From Sulfuricurvum kujiense DSM 16994 (GTDB taxonomy: Bacteria; Campylobacterota; Campylobacteria; Campylobacterales; Sulfurimonadaceae): a DNA stretch of 64,000 nucleotides. Under the pieces are notes generated by a model, which had not been told where the DNA came from, searched no databases, and saw only the letters and a list, made by a program, of their open reading frames with translations. Position 1 is the first letter of the stretch, and the number at the start of each line of letters is the position of its first letter. Below, in pieces: positions 32,134 to 42,003 of this stretch. Made by a program: the position numbers and the translations under genes. The stretch spans positions 1,240,001-1,304,000 of the forward strand of contig NC_014762.1 of the NCBI RefSeq assembly GCF_000183725.1, given 5' to 3'.

Positions 32134-34641
32134 ATGAAAGCTGTTATTATGGCAGGCGGATTTGGAACACGGATTCAACCGCTTACTAACTCAATTCCTA
32201 AACCGATGTTGCCGATAATGAACCGTCCAATGATGGAACATACGATCGTCAGTTTACGTGATTTGGGGATAAAAGAATTTATTGTCTTGCTTTATTTTAA
32301 ACCTGAGATCATTAAGGATTATTTTAAAGACGGAAAGGCATGGGGGATCAACATCACTTATGTAATACCGGATGATGATTACGGTACCGCCGGTGCCGTG
32401 AAAAAAGCTCAGGAATTTATCGGTAATGAAAATTTTATCATTATCAGCGGAGACTTAGTTACCGATTTTGATTTTCAAAAAATATTCGACTATCATAAAT
32501 CGAAAAATTCCAAACTGACCATCACACTCACTTCTGTTGAAAATCCGCTCGAGTTCGGGGTGGTCATAGCCAATGAAGAGGGGATTATCCAAAAGTTTCT
32601 GGAAAAGCCGAGTTGGGGTGAGGTATTCAGCGATACGATTAATACCGGTATCTACATTATCGAGCCGGAGATTCTGAATTACATACCTAATAATGAAAAT
32701 TTTGATTTTGCCAAAGATCTATTCCCGATGCTAATGAACAAAGGGATCGATTTAATGGCGGGATATGCCGAGGGATATTGGCGTGACGTAGGCAATCCTG
32801 AAAGCTACCGTGATGTATATGACGATATTTTGAGCGGAAAAATAAAATTCAAGCTCGACGGCGAAGCTATCAAATACGTTGACGGTGTTTTGATTCGCGA
32901 AGAGGACAATGTCATTGACGAGAGTGTCGAAGTCGTCGGTATTGTCGTAATCGGAAACAATGTTACGATCAAAAAAGGGGCCAGACTCAGTAATGTCGTC
33001 ATCGGAGACAATGTCACCATCGGAGCGTCATCAAAAATCTGCAATACCGTTATTTGGAATGATGTTGAGATAGGGAAAAATGTAAAGCTCGACGGATGTG
33101 TCATCTGTAATAACAACCGTATCGGCAAAAATGTGACGGCAAAATCGGGGATGATTTTGGCGGAAGGGTGCGAAATCGGCGAATTGGCCGTAGTCGAACA
33201 GGATGTCACAATCTGGCCGGATAAAATGATTCAAGAAGCCTCTATCGTCAGCCGCAGTGTCATTTTAGGGAGCAAATATAAAAATTCGATATTTGAAAAC
33301 GGGTTGGTTATCGGCAAATCAAATGTCGAACTCTCCTGTGAAATGGCGACCAAACTGGCCGAAGCATTCGGTGCTCAGCTCCCGGTAGGTTCTACCGTTC
33401 TCGTATCTCGTGACAGTTCTAAAAGCGCACGGATGCTTAAGCGGGCATTTTTAGGGGGGCTTTTATCCTCAGGGATGGACGTAATCGATTACAGAGCTAT
33501 TCCCTCGGCCGTCATGAGATGCAGCTTATCGTACCATGATGAGTATGCCGCCGGTATCCATATTAACCAAAAGCTCGATGATCCGACCAGTACCGTTATT
33601 ACCTTTTACAATCACGAAGCGCTTCGAATCAATAACGATACGGCAAAAAAGGTAGAAAAAGCGTTCTTTAAAGAGACTTTCCGTCGTGTAGACTACTCTC
33701 GAATCGGCCAAATTTTTCCATCCGATCATGAGAAAGAGTATGCCGGCTATAAAAAAGGGATGGAAGAGCTTCTTCAGTCGCATATGTTCAAGTGTCTTAA
33801 TTGCCGTGTCGCGATCGATGTGATGCACGGGATGTCATCCGAAGTGTTTCCCGATATTTTAAACGATATGGGTGTAGACAATATAATGTTCAACGCACAT
33901 CCCGACGAACAGCGTCTGGAAAATATCAATACCCTTATGAAACGCTCCTATGAGGATATGAGTGCCGTTATCAATGCATTGAAACTGGATGCGGGATTTA
34001 TGATCTATCCGCACGGACAGCGGCTTGATATATTGTGCGATAAAGGGATTGTACTCAGCAAGCAGGCCGCATTGTTTGTCGTTCTCACTCTTTTGAACAT
34101 GGAAGCGAAAGAAAAAGGGGTGGAAAAACGGGTATTTCTCCCTACCTGGGCAGCCGATTTTGTCCGATTCGAGCATTTGAAAATTGAACGCGGGCAATAT
34201 GCCAATTTTAAAAGCGATCAAATGAAACGGTACGATTTGGTCACGACGGGGGAGGGGAACTTCGCGTTTACCGAATTTGCAACCCACCGTGATTCGATGT
34301 ACGCTACGCTGAAAATTTTGGAGATGATCGTCAATCACAGAGTTAAACTCTCCGAACTTATCGAAGCGCTTCCGACGTTTTATTATCACACTTTCCAGGT
34401 TCCGTGTACACAGGCGAACAAAGGAAAAATGATGAGAATGTTCCTGGAAGACTCAAAAGGGAAAAAATCCTCAACCCTTGACGGAGTCAAAATTTGGCTT
34501 GATCAGCATGACTGGGTATTAATGATACCGGATCAGTACAGCGATCATCTAAACCTCTACATTCAAGCCAAAACAGCGAAACAGGGTGAACATATTTATG
34601 AAACCTATAAGACAAAAATTGAGGAATGGATACGTTCATAA
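32134..34641 (+). CDS. sugar nucleotidyltransferase fused to phosphomutase-like domain
   Basis: First gene of the glycogen operon. The N-terminal domain (about 1-235) is a nucleotidyltransferase with MAGGFGTRIQPLT, KPMLPI and SGDLVTDFD. A left-handed beta-helix follows (about 260-375), then a phosphohexomutase-like domain (about 380-835). The mutase domain lacks its catalytic residues. Where TASHNP should hold the phosphoserine it reads GIHINQKLDD (474-483), and the metal loop DGDAD is YPHGQ (625-629). The same two-part architecture is annotated as mannose-1-phosphate guanylyltransferase in cyanobacteria and others. Here it could supply GDP-, ADP- or UDP-sugar for the glucan enzymes, the mutase part acting as a scaffold or sensor. 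It overlaps the next start by one base (TAATG). Confidence 0.88.
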   Translation: MKAVIMAGGFGTRIQPLTNSIPKPMLPIMNRPMMEHTIVSLRDLGIKEFIVLLYFKPEIIKDYFKDGKAWGINITYVIPDDDYGTAGAVKKAQEFIGNENFIIISGDLVTDFDFQKIFDYHKSKNSKLTITLTSVENPLEFGVVIANEEGIIQKFLEKPSWGEVFSDTINTGIYIIEPEILNYIPNNENFDFAKDLFPMLMNKGIDLMAGYAEGYWRDVGNPESYRDVYDDILSGKIKFKLDGEAIKYVDGVLIREEDNVIDESVEVVGIVVIGNNVTIKKGARLSNVVIGDNVTIGASSKICNTVIWNDVEIGKNVKLDGCVICNNNRIGKNVTAKSGMILAEGCEIGELAVVEQDVTIWPDKMIQEASIVSRSVILGSKYKNSIFENGLVIGKSNVELSCEMATKLAEAFGAQLPVGSTVLVSRDSSKSARMLKRAFLGGLLSSGMDVIDYRAIPSAVMRCSLSYHDEYAAGIHINQKLDDPTSTVITFYNHEALRINNDTAKKVEKAFFKETFRRVDYSRIGQIFPSDHEKEYAGYKKGMEELLQSHMFKCLNCRVAIDVMHGMSSEVFPDILNDMGVDNIMFNAHPDEQRLENINTLMKRSYEDMSAVINALKLDAGFMIYPHGQRLDILCDKGIVLSKQAALFVVLTLLNMEAKEKGVEKRVFLPTWAADFVRFEHLKIERGQYANFKSDQMKRYDLVTTGEGNFAFTEFATHRDSMYATLKILEMIVNHRVKLSELIEALPTFYYHTFQVPCTQANKGKMMRMFLEDSKGKKSSTLDGVKIWLDQHDWVLMIPDQYSDHLNLYIQAKTAKQGEHIYETYKTKIEEWIRS

Positions 34642-36674
34642 TGGAACCGAATACTCTCCAACTCTCGTTTTTCTGGCATATGCATCAGCCCGATTATCGC
34701 GGGAGCGACGGGGTGATGAGCATGCCGTGGGTTTTTCTGCATGCCATTAAAGATTATTATGAGATGCCGTGGCTGTTGACAAAATTTGCGACCATCAAGG
34801 CAACGTTTAATCTGACCGCGACATTGATGGAGCAGTTGGAACTTTACCGCGATCCTCTCAAATACGATTATTTTCTCTCTTTATGGGAACAGCACCCCTC
34901 AAGTCTCGATTTTCAATCACGTCAATGGCTGATAAAACTGTGTAAATCGAGTCAGTTTGAGACGATGGTCAGGCCGATCCCCCATTATGAATATCTGTAC
35001 GGTAAAAATGAATACAGCGATAACGAGCTTATCGATTTGGAAATACTTTTTATTTTGTCGTGGTGCGGAAATTATCTGCGCAGTGAAAATGCGGTTGTAA
35101 AAAGGATGCTGCAGCAAGGCTCCGGATTTAATCAAAATGATAAACACCGTCTCCTCGATTCGCTGTGCGCGTTTATTGAAACGATTATTCCTTTTTACGC
35201 TTCATTGCAGCAAGAGGGGCGTATCTCAGTATCGACAACCCCTTATTATCATCCCATTTTACCGTTGCTGATCGACATGGAAAATGCCACCATCGCCAAT
35301 CCCCACACAACGCTGCCGAAAAGGCCTCTCTCATTGCATGCGGATGCTCAAAAACATATTGAACGCTCAATGAAGCTATATGAGAAGCATTTTAAAAAGA
35401 AACCGAGCGGTTTTTGGCCGGCTGAGGGGGCGGTAGATACGAAAACGCTCTCTCTTTACCGTGAGAACGGGATCAAATGGATTGCGACGGACGAAGCGAT
35501 TTTATTTCATTCGCTCGGCAATGACGAACGTAAAAATCTTTACATGACATACCGTTTTAATGAGGTGACGATCGCTTTTAGAGATCATGCACTCAGTGAT
35601 CTGATCGGATTTACCTATCGGTTTAAATCTGCGGACGATGCGGCAGATCATTTTCTCCATACCTTGAAATCGATCGAAAATGAACAAACTGATCCGTCTG
35701 TTTTTGTCATTGTCGACGGAGAGAACGCCTGGGAATTTTATGAGAACAACGGATTTAATTTTTTCATGGCACTCTATAAACGGCTGGAGGGCGCTTCATG
35801 GTGCAAAACAGCAACAATGGACGAAATGGCAAAAGGTATAAAACATACCAACCTTGAAAGCCTGCAGCCGGGGAGCTGGATTCACGGAACGTTTGATACC
35901 TGGTCAGGTCACCCCCAAAAAAATCGTGCATGGGAACTGATCTATCAAACGCGCCGGGATGCGGATAACTTTCGCGGGACGGTTTCAGACGAAACGGCAC
36001 GAAAAATTGAGGAACATTTCTTAGCGTCGGAATGCAGCGATTGGTTTTGGTGGTACGGTGACGATCATGTCACCGATTTCGCTGTGGAATTTGACACGCT
36101 CTTTCGTAACCATTTAATTTCTATCTACGAACTGCTGGGGATTGCTCCCCCGGCGAATCTTTTTCAGCCTATCCTTTCGATGAGTTCCGCAGCCCCGTTT
36201 TGGGTAAAACCTAAATCTCCGCTTACCCCTGTTATTGACGGTAAATATTCTTCATTTTTTGAATGGCTCGGATGCGGAAGCATGGATGAGAGGAAACTTT
36301 ATTCGACGATGGACAGGGTTCGAGGACCGATCGATACCCTCTACTATGGGCATGACAAAAAGGCGATATACGTAGCGTTCGAGGGGAACCTCTCTGCGAT
36401 TAATCGGCGCGGTCTGAAACTTTTGGTCATACTGGAAGAAAGCGGCGAACATTTTGAATTTGATCTGGAAACGGTTAGTGCTGCGGAGAACGATATCGTA
36501 GCCATGGATGAGCGGCTCGAAATTGCCATAGCACGCTCCCATTTCGGAATGATGCGACTCTTCCATTTGCGGTTTGAATTGATAAGCGATACTAAAATAC
36601 TCCAAACGATGCCCGGTAACGGTGCCCTTTGTATCGATTTGAACGAACATTATGCCGCCAACTGGTTTGTTTAA
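34641..36674 (+). CDS. GH57 alpha-glucan hydrolase, amylopullulanase type
   Basis: Probably cleaves alpha-1,4 and/or alpha-1,6 bonds of glycogen in the cytosol; there is no signal peptide. The 677-residue protein begins with SFFWHMHQPDYRG (GH57 motif 1). The nucleophile Glu is in GFWPAEGAVD (about residue 262) and the acid/base Asp in VIVDGENAWEFY (about 358), the latter typical of the amylopullulanase branch. The C-terminal 150 residues (VIDGKYSSFFEWLGCG onward) look like a DOMON/glucodextranase-type beta domain. I chose the ATG that overlaps the previous stop; an ATG five codons upstream at 34626 is also possible. Confidence 0.85.
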   Translation: MEPNTLQLSFFWHMHQPDYRGSDGVMSMPWVFLHAIKDYYEMPWLLTKFATIKATFNLTATLMEQLELYRDPLKYDYFLSLWEQHPSSLDFQSRQWLIKLCKSSQFETMVRPIPHYEYLYGKNEYSDNELIDLEILFILSWCGNYLRSENAVVKRMLQQGSGFNQNDKHRLLDSLCAFIETIIPFYASLQQEGRISVSTTPYYHPILPLLIDMENATIANPHTTLPKRPLSLHADAQKHIERSMKLYEKHFKKKPSGFWPAEGAVDTKTLSLYRENGIKWIATDEAILFHSLGNDERKNLYMTYRFNEVTIAFRDHALSDLIGFTYRFKSADDAADHFLHTLKSIENEQTDPSVFVIVDGENAWEFYENNGFNFFMALYKRLEGASWCKTATMDEMAKGIKHTNLESLQPGSWIHGTFDTWSGHPQKNRAWELIYQTRRDADNFRGTVSDETARKIEEHFLASECSDWFWWYGDDHVTDFAVEFDTLFRNHLISIYELLGIAPPANLFQPILSMSSAAPFWVKPKSPLTPVIDGKYSSFFEWLGCGSMDERKLYSTMDRVRGPIDTLYYGHDKKAIYVAFEGNLSAINRRGLKLLVILEESGEHFEFDLETVSAAENDIVAMDERLEIAIARSHFGMMRLFHLRFELISDTKILQTMPGNGALCIDLNEHYAANWFV

Positions 36675-36692
36675 CACTAATAAGGAATACGG

Positions 36693-38747
36693 ATGTCTAA
36701 AACTTCACTTTTATTCGGGATACACATGCATCAGCCCGTCGATAATTTTGATTGGGTGATCGAACATGCGATAGAGGTATGCTATAAACCTTTTTTTGAA
36801 GTTATGAGCCGCTATCCGTCATTTCGTTTCAGTCTCCATTGCAGCGGATGGCTGATGGAACAGATACAAATACGTGATCCCCAGTTGTATCAGCAAATTC
36901 AGGTGCTTTCCAAATCCGGAAGCATCGAATTTTTCAGTGCGGGGTATTATGAACCGATTTTGAGCGTTATCCCCTCGCAAGACCGCGTTGCCCAAATCGA
37001 AAAGCTCAACCGCTCTATTTTCGAATCATTCGGTCAAGCTCCCAAAGGGCTATGGCTCACCGAGCGGGTATGGGAATCTTCGCTGATCACTGATTTGAAC
37101 CGAAGCAAAATCGAATATACGGTCATGGACGATTATCATTTTCAGTGTGCGGGTTTTGATGAAGAGGTGCTTGACGGCTACTATTTGAGCGAGGAAGGGG
37201 GCAAGCGGCTTGGAATTTTTCCCATCAGCAAAAAGCTCCGGTACGCACTTCCGTTTTTGAGTGTCGAAAAGGCGTTGGATGTCATCAAAAGCTATAGACG
37301 AAAAGAGGATTCGGCAGCAATTATTTTCGATGATGCCGAAAAATTCGGCATGTGGCCCGGAACTTTTGAATGGGTCTATAAAAAAGGGTGGCTGGAGAAA
37401 TTCGTTCAAACCGTACTCGCAGATGATGATATCCAGACGCTCCATTACAGCGAATATTTTAAGCAGCATAAGCCGCGCGGAATCGCATACGTTCCCAATG
37501 CTTCGTATTATGAGATGGGTGAGTGGAGCTTGCGTGCGGATGATGCATTGCGCCTAGAGCGTTATAAACAGGAGATGGGATTTGAGCGGTATGAAAAAGA
37601 GGGGGTTAAATTTCTGAAAGGGGGTATTTGGAAAAACTTCTTCGTCAAATATCCCGAGAGTAATCGGATCCATAAACGGATGTTGGAGCTTTCAGCACAG
37701 CGTCCGGTCATTAACCGTTCGGATTTTGATACGGCACTTTTTAAACTCCAGACCAATGATCCGCTGTGGCACGGAGTCTTCGGCGGCCTGTATTTGCCGA
37801 ATTTAAGAGATACCGCCTATCGGTACCTCATCGAATGCGAAAATATAAGGTACGATAAGAGCAGCGTGATCGAAGTCAATCATAACGAGCTGGACGGCTA
37901 TGAAAAGATAAAAGTATTAACCCCCGATTTGATCTTTCGATTTGACAGCGCGTATGGTGGGCAGTTGGTAGAATTCGATCTGCGAGATCGCTGTTTCAAC
38001 TACCAAAATACCCTTACGCGCCGCAAAGAGGCCTACCATCAACGGGTAATGGAACCGGTTGTGTGCAACGAGCACGGGTGCAAAGATGAAGCTCCTGCGG
38101 AAGAGGGGATAGATACGATCCATAACGTCATAGCCCAAATCGATGACACTTTGCGGGATGCGATTATTTATGACTGGTATCTCAAAAATTCGTTTATCGA
38201 TCATATCAGTGACGAAACGTTTAGTCCGGAACGTTTTCGACACTGCTCATTCCGCGAATTCGGCGATTTTGCCAACCAGCCATATGAAGCCTCCTGGAAT
38301 CAACATGCGATTAGCTTTTTACGCCACGGCGGCCTTTATTTTCCGGAAAAAGTCGATGCCGTTTTGGAAAAGCATTATCTGCCCAGAGGTAACGGTTTGG
38401 ATTTTGAAATAAAATTCGAATCCGAATCAACCAAAGAACTCCTTTATCTGCTGGAACATAATTTACATTTTTCAGAAAGCGACAAAGTTTTGTTTAACGG
38501 TGAAATGTTGGAGGATGAGGGGGAGATTGAATCGTGCCGGGTTATGGAGATTATCGATTCTATATTAGGAAAAAGAATCACTATTTCTTTGGATCAGCCG
38601 TTCAAAACCACCTATTTCAAACTTAAAACGCTCTCACAAAGCGAACAGGGATTTGATTTGACGGTACAAGGGATCAGTTTTGCAATGGCAATACCATTTA
38701 GAGGCAATTTTATTTTAAAAGGGAAGTTGGAGATCAACGATGTCTGA
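36693..38747 (+). CDS. GH57 4-alpha-glucanotransferase
   Basis: Transfers alpha-1,4-glucan segments, reshaping glycogen chains. The 684-residue protein matches the Thermococcus litoralis glucanotransferase layout. It has FGIHMHQPVDNF at the start, the nucleophile in GLWLTERVWE (Glu124, where the T. litoralis enzyme has Glu123) and the acid/base in IIFDDAEKFGMWP (Asp214, as in that enzyme). A large C-terminal beta-sandwich follows (about 390-684). Its catalytic motifs differ clearly from the preceding GH57, so the two are not redundant copies. AAGGA precedes the ATG and its end overlaps galT by eight bases. Confidence 0.9.
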   Translation: MSKTSLLFGIHMHQPVDNFDWVIEHAIEVCYKPFFEVMSRYPSFRFSLHCSGWLMEQIQIRDPQLYQQIQVLSKSGSIEFFSAGYYEPILSVIPSQDRVAQIEKLNRSIFESFGQAPKGLWLTERVWESSLITDLNRSKIEYTVMDDYHFQCAGFDEEVLDGYYLSEEGGKRLGIFPISKKLRYALPFLSVEKALDVIKSYRRKEDSAAIIFDDAEKFGMWPGTFEWVYKKGWLEKFVQTVLADDDIQTLHYSEYFKQHKPRGIAYVPNASYYEMGEWSLRADDALRLERYKQEMGFERYEKEGVKFLKGGIWKNFFVKYPESNRIHKRMLELSAQRPVINRSDFDTALFKLQTNDPLWHGVFGGLYLPNLRDTAYRYLIECENIRYDKSSVIEVNHNELDGYEKIKVLTPDLIFRFDSAYGGQLVEFDLRDRCFNYQNTLTRRKEAYHQRVMEPVVCNEHGCKDEAPAEEGIDTIHNVIAQIDDTLRDAIIYDWYLKNSFIDHISDETFSPERFRHCSFREFGDFANQPYEASWNQHAISFLRHGGLYFPEKVDAVLEKHYLPRGNGLDFEIKFESESTKELLYLLEHNLHFSESDKVLFNGEMLEDEGEIESCRVMEIIDSILGKRITISLDQPFKTTYFKLKTLSQSEQGFDLTVQGISFAMAIPFRGNFILKGKLEINDV

Positions 38748-39750
38748 AATCCGGTATGACCGTCTTCATGATACCCATGTCCTTATCGCACCCGAGAGGC
38801 TGCGTCATCCTGATACGCCTGCTGAATTTATTGAGCCCTCTATACCGGAACCGTGCCCTTTTTGTGAGGGAAATGAATCGATGACTCCGCGTGAGATTTT
38901 TGCCCTTCGTCCGGAGGGAGGTTTTCCCAATGAAAGAGGATGGGAGACGCGTGTCGTCCCGAATCTTTTCAAAGCGGTTCAGATTGAAACTCCTCCGAAT
39001 CACCATTTCGGTCTGTTTGAGTATTGGGAAGGTTTCGGTGCGCATGAGGTGATCATCGATACTCCCCGCCATACGACATCTATGTGCGATTGGACGCACG
39101 CAGAAGCGGTCGCATGGCTCAAAACACTACGTCAGCGTGTCGGCGATTTACGTCGCGACGGCCGATTGGTCTATATCTCCTTGTTTAAAAATGAGGGGAG
39201 AAACGCGGGGGCGACAATGAGCCATTGCCATACACAGCTGATTGCACTGCCGATGATTCCAAAATCTTTCAGTGAGTTATACCGAAGATCAAACGAATAT
39301 TATCAAACCAGCGGTCATGCATTGATGGAATCCATACTTTCACACGAAGAGGAAATTCAGACCCGTATTATTGAAAAAAAAGATGAGTTTACCTCTTTTT
39401 GTCCGTATGGGAGTGCGTATCCTTTTGAAGTGATGATCAGTTCGGCTAAGGCAACGGGACAAATCGATACCCTCAGCCGAACCCGCATCGATACCGTTGC
39501 CTCGTTGCTGATTTCGACCTTGCAGCGGCTTAGACGGCAGCTCGGAGTGTTTCATTTTAACCTTTGGATTTCTACCCCGCCGCTCATCGATACGGAAGGG
39601 ATAGGTTCATTTGATCTTTGCCGTTTTACGATTCGTATTATGCCGCGCCTCTATCGGCACGGCGGATTTGAAAATGCGACGGGCATCATCATAAATCCTG
39701 TTTCTCCGGAACTGGCGGCAAAATTACTACGGGAGAGCATTCATGAATAA
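38740..39750 (+). CDS. galT: GalT-like hexose-1-phosphate nucleotidyltransferase
   Basis: Exchanges a nucleotide between a sugar nucleotide and a hexose-1-phosphate through a His intermediate. The 336-residue protein has the two HIT-like halves of GalT, an N-terminal zinc pair (CPFCEGN, about 44-50), and the active-site motif AGATMSHCHTQL with H-x-H-x-Q (Cys replacing the usual Pro). Within this operon it need not act on galactose: relatives include ADP-glucose phosphorylases, so it may help form or recycle ADP- or UDP-glucose. It overlaps both neighbours by eight bases. Confidence 0.85.
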   Translation: MSEIRYDRLHDTHVLIAPERLRHPDTPAEFIEPSIPEPCPFCEGNESMTPREIFALRPEGGFPNERGWETRVVPNLFKAVQIETPPNHHFGLFEYWEGFGAHEVIIDTPRHTTSMCDWTHAEAVAWLKTLRQRVGDLRRDGRLVYISLFKNEGRNAGATMSHCHTQLIALPMIPKSFSELYRRSNEYYQTSGHALMESILSHEEEIQTRIIEKKDEFTSFCPYGSAYPFEVMISSAKATGQIDTLSRTRIDTVASLLISTLQRLRRQLGVFHFNLWISTPPLIDTEGIGSFDLCRFTIRIMPRLYRHGGFENATGIIINPVSPELAAKLLRESIHE

Positions 39751-41164
39751 AAAACGCTTGTTATTCGCATCCAGCGAAGTGTACCCCTTTGTTAAAACCG
39801 GAGGGCTGGCGGATGTTTCCCATTCGCTTCCCAAAGCATTAAATGAGATGTATGACGTAAGCGTCGTATTGCCTCTTTACAGCCAGATAGACCGAAGCCG
39901 TTTTTCCCTCACGCTGTTAAACACGTTTGAGATAATGATGGGGGGGGTTTCGTATACGATAGAACTTCACGGGACATCCTATGAGGGGGTAGAATACCGT
40001 TTTATTTATGCACCGATCCTCTGTGATCGCGATTATCTTTACGGACCGCCGGAGAGCGGCTATGAAGATAACGGTATACGGTTCGGGCTCTTTTCGCATG
40101 CGATCACCCAGTTACTTCGAATCGATTCCTATGCAATCGCACACTTAAACGATTGGCAATGTGCATTGGCCGCATTGTTCGTGAAAGAAGATCCTTCTGT
40201 TAAGACAAAAATAGTCTACACCATTCACAATCTCGCTTATCAAGGGGTATTTCCCCCATCGGTGATGGGCCAAATCGGGCTCAATGAACGCTATTTTACG
40301 ATGGATGCCCTGGAATTTTACGATCAGGTCAATTTCATGAAAGCGGGGATTGCTTATGCGGACGCCGTTACGACGGTAAGCCCGACGTACGCCAAAGAGA
40401 TTTTAACTGCCGAATTCGGATGCGGCTTGGAGGGATTTTTGCATCTCCATCGGCGTAAACTCCGCGGGATAGTAAACGGCATCGATTCTGACCATTTCTC
40501 CCCTTCTACCGATAAAGCGCTAGTCGCGCCCTATAAAACCCTCAAAGGGAAAAAAGCCTCCAAAAATGATCTTCTCAAACAATTCGGCTTAAAAGGGGCC
40601 GCTAAACCGCTGCTTGTTTTCATCGGCCGGTTCACCCATCAAAAAGGGATGGATGTTTTGATCGAGACCCTTCCGAAAATTGCCGAACTCGAATGCAATA
40701 TCGCCCTTTTGGGAGAAGGGGAAGAGGCTCATTTCGAGTCATTGGAAAAGATAGCCAAAGAGTATAAAAATGTCAGTTTGCAATTTGGTTACGATGAATC
40801 TATTGCGCACCGAATGTATGCGGCAGCCGATTTTTTACTGATGCCTTCTTTGTTTGAGCCGTGCGGACTTAATCAGATGATTGCCTTTGCCTACGGAGCC
40901 GTCCCGGTGGTCAATAAAGTCGGTGGATTGGCCGACACGGTGAAAAAATTTGAATCGTATGATGCAGAGAGCCCATCCGGATTCGGCATCGTATTTACCT
41001 CTGCTACACCCAAAACTTTCTTTACGGCAGTCAAAAAAGGGTGTGACCTCTACGCAGACAAAAAACATTTTGAATCGATCGTCAATCACAATATGAAATG
41101 TAACTATTCGTGGTCCGAAAGTGCCAAAGCGTACGATAGTATCTATAAGAAACTGATCAAATGA
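39743..41164 (+). CDS. glgA: glycogen synthase, first copy
   Basis: Transfers glucose from a nucleotide sugar to the glycogen chain. The 473-residue GT5 protein has the nucleotide-binding motif PFVKTGGLADVSHSLPKAL at about 12-30 and the second motif EPCGLNQMIAFAYGAVPVV, followed by GGLADTV. Against its neighbour at 41996 it is 19 residues shorter and clearly diverged (for example SHSLPKAL versus AGALPKAL). The two may differ in donor or in chain initiation. It starts eight bases inside galT and overlaps the ROK kinase by four. Confidence 0.92.
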   Translation: MNKKRLLFASSEVYPFVKTGGLADVSHSLPKALNEMYDVSVVLPLYSQIDRSRFSLTLLNTFEIMMGGVSYTIELHGTSYEGVEYRFIYAPILCDRDYLYGPPESGYEDNGIRFGLFSHAITQLLRIDSYAIAHLNDWQCALAALFVKEDPSVKTKIVYTIHNLAYQGVFPPSVMGQIGLNERYFTMDALEFYDQVNFMKAGIAYADAVTTVSPTYAKEILTAEFGCGLEGFLHLHRRKLRGIVNGIDSDHFSPSTDKALVAPYKTLKGKKASKNDLLKQFGLKGAAKPLLVFIGRFTHQKGMDVLIETLPKIAELECNIALLGEGEEAHFESLEKIAKEYKNVSLQFGYDESIAHRMYAAADFLLMPSLFEPCGLNQMIAFAYGAVPVVNKVGGLADTVKKFESYDAESPSGFGIVFTSATPKTFFTAVKKGCDLYADKKHFESIVNHNMKCNYSWSESAKAYDSIYKKLIK

Positions 41165-42003
41165 AAAAACTGTTTATCGATATCGGCGGTACGCATTTGC
41201 GCAGCGAGATAGTGAGTGAAGAGCATACGGCAGAGGATATGGTATCCTCGCAGGAGGTCGGACTGCTCTCTTATATCGATAAACAAGCTACACTCCATCC
41301 AGACATCTCTTTTATCGGCATATCGTATGCCGGGCAGGTTAACAACGGGATCATTGCCGCTTCGCCAAATATTAATATTGATGAATATGATATTGCATCG
41401 GTCGTAAAATCACGCTACGGTATTCCGTTGGTCATAGACAATGATCTCAATTGTGCCGTCCGGGCCGAATCGGCATACTGGCAATCAGACAATATCGCCG
41501 CTCTTTTTGTCGGTACGGGAATCGGTGCGGCGGTTATCGATCATGGCTCATTGGTTAAGGGAAGCCGAAACATGGCATATGAGATAGGGCATATCCCATA
41601 TCAGGAGACACCGTTTTTTTGCGGATGCGGACGAAACAACTGTATAGAGCTTTTTGCATCGGGCTCCGGGATGGGAAAATGGCTAAAACATTTCGGCAGT
41701 GACCATGATCTTGATTTGAATCGGTTAAAAAATTCGGATATCGAAGAAGAACGTCTCATCGCGAGCCGCTTTGAAGATGCATTTCTTCATGCATCAGGTG
41801 TTTTGGTAACCCTCGCCAATCCTGAAATCCTGGTACTGGGCGGAGGGGTGATTGAACAGAATCCATATTTGGGTACACTATTGGAAGAAAAATTAAAACG
41901 TTATGCCTTAAACGCTTCGTTAGAAGGGTTGCGTATTGAGATGAGTGTGTTAAAAAATGCACCGCTTGAAGGTGCGAAATTATTGGAGACGCAGAATGGA
42001 TAA
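41161..42003 (+). CDS. ROK-family glucokinase
   Basis: Phosphorylates glucose, probably recycling glucose released from glycogen by the GH57 enzymes. The 280-residue protein has the phosphate-1 motif DIGGTHLRSEI, the catalytic Asp in VIDNDLNCAV, the phosphate-2 motif FVGTGIGAAV, and the ROK zinc motif CGCGRNNC preceded by EIGH. It lies between the two glycogen synthases with overlaps on both sides. Confidence 0.9.
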   Translation: MKKLFIDIGGTHLRSEIVSEEHTAEDMVSSQEVGLLSYIDKQATLHPDISFIGISYAGQVNNGIIAASPNINIDEYDIASVVKSRYGIPLVIDNDLNCAVRAESAYWQSDNIAALFVGTGIGAAVIDHGSLVKGSRNMAYEIGHIPYQETPFFCGCGRNNCIELFASGSGMGKWLKHFGSDHDLDLNRLKNSDIEEERLIASRFEDAFLHASGVLVTLANPEILVLGGGVIEQNPYLGTLLEEKLKRYALNASLEGLRIEMSVLKNAPLEGAKLLETQNG

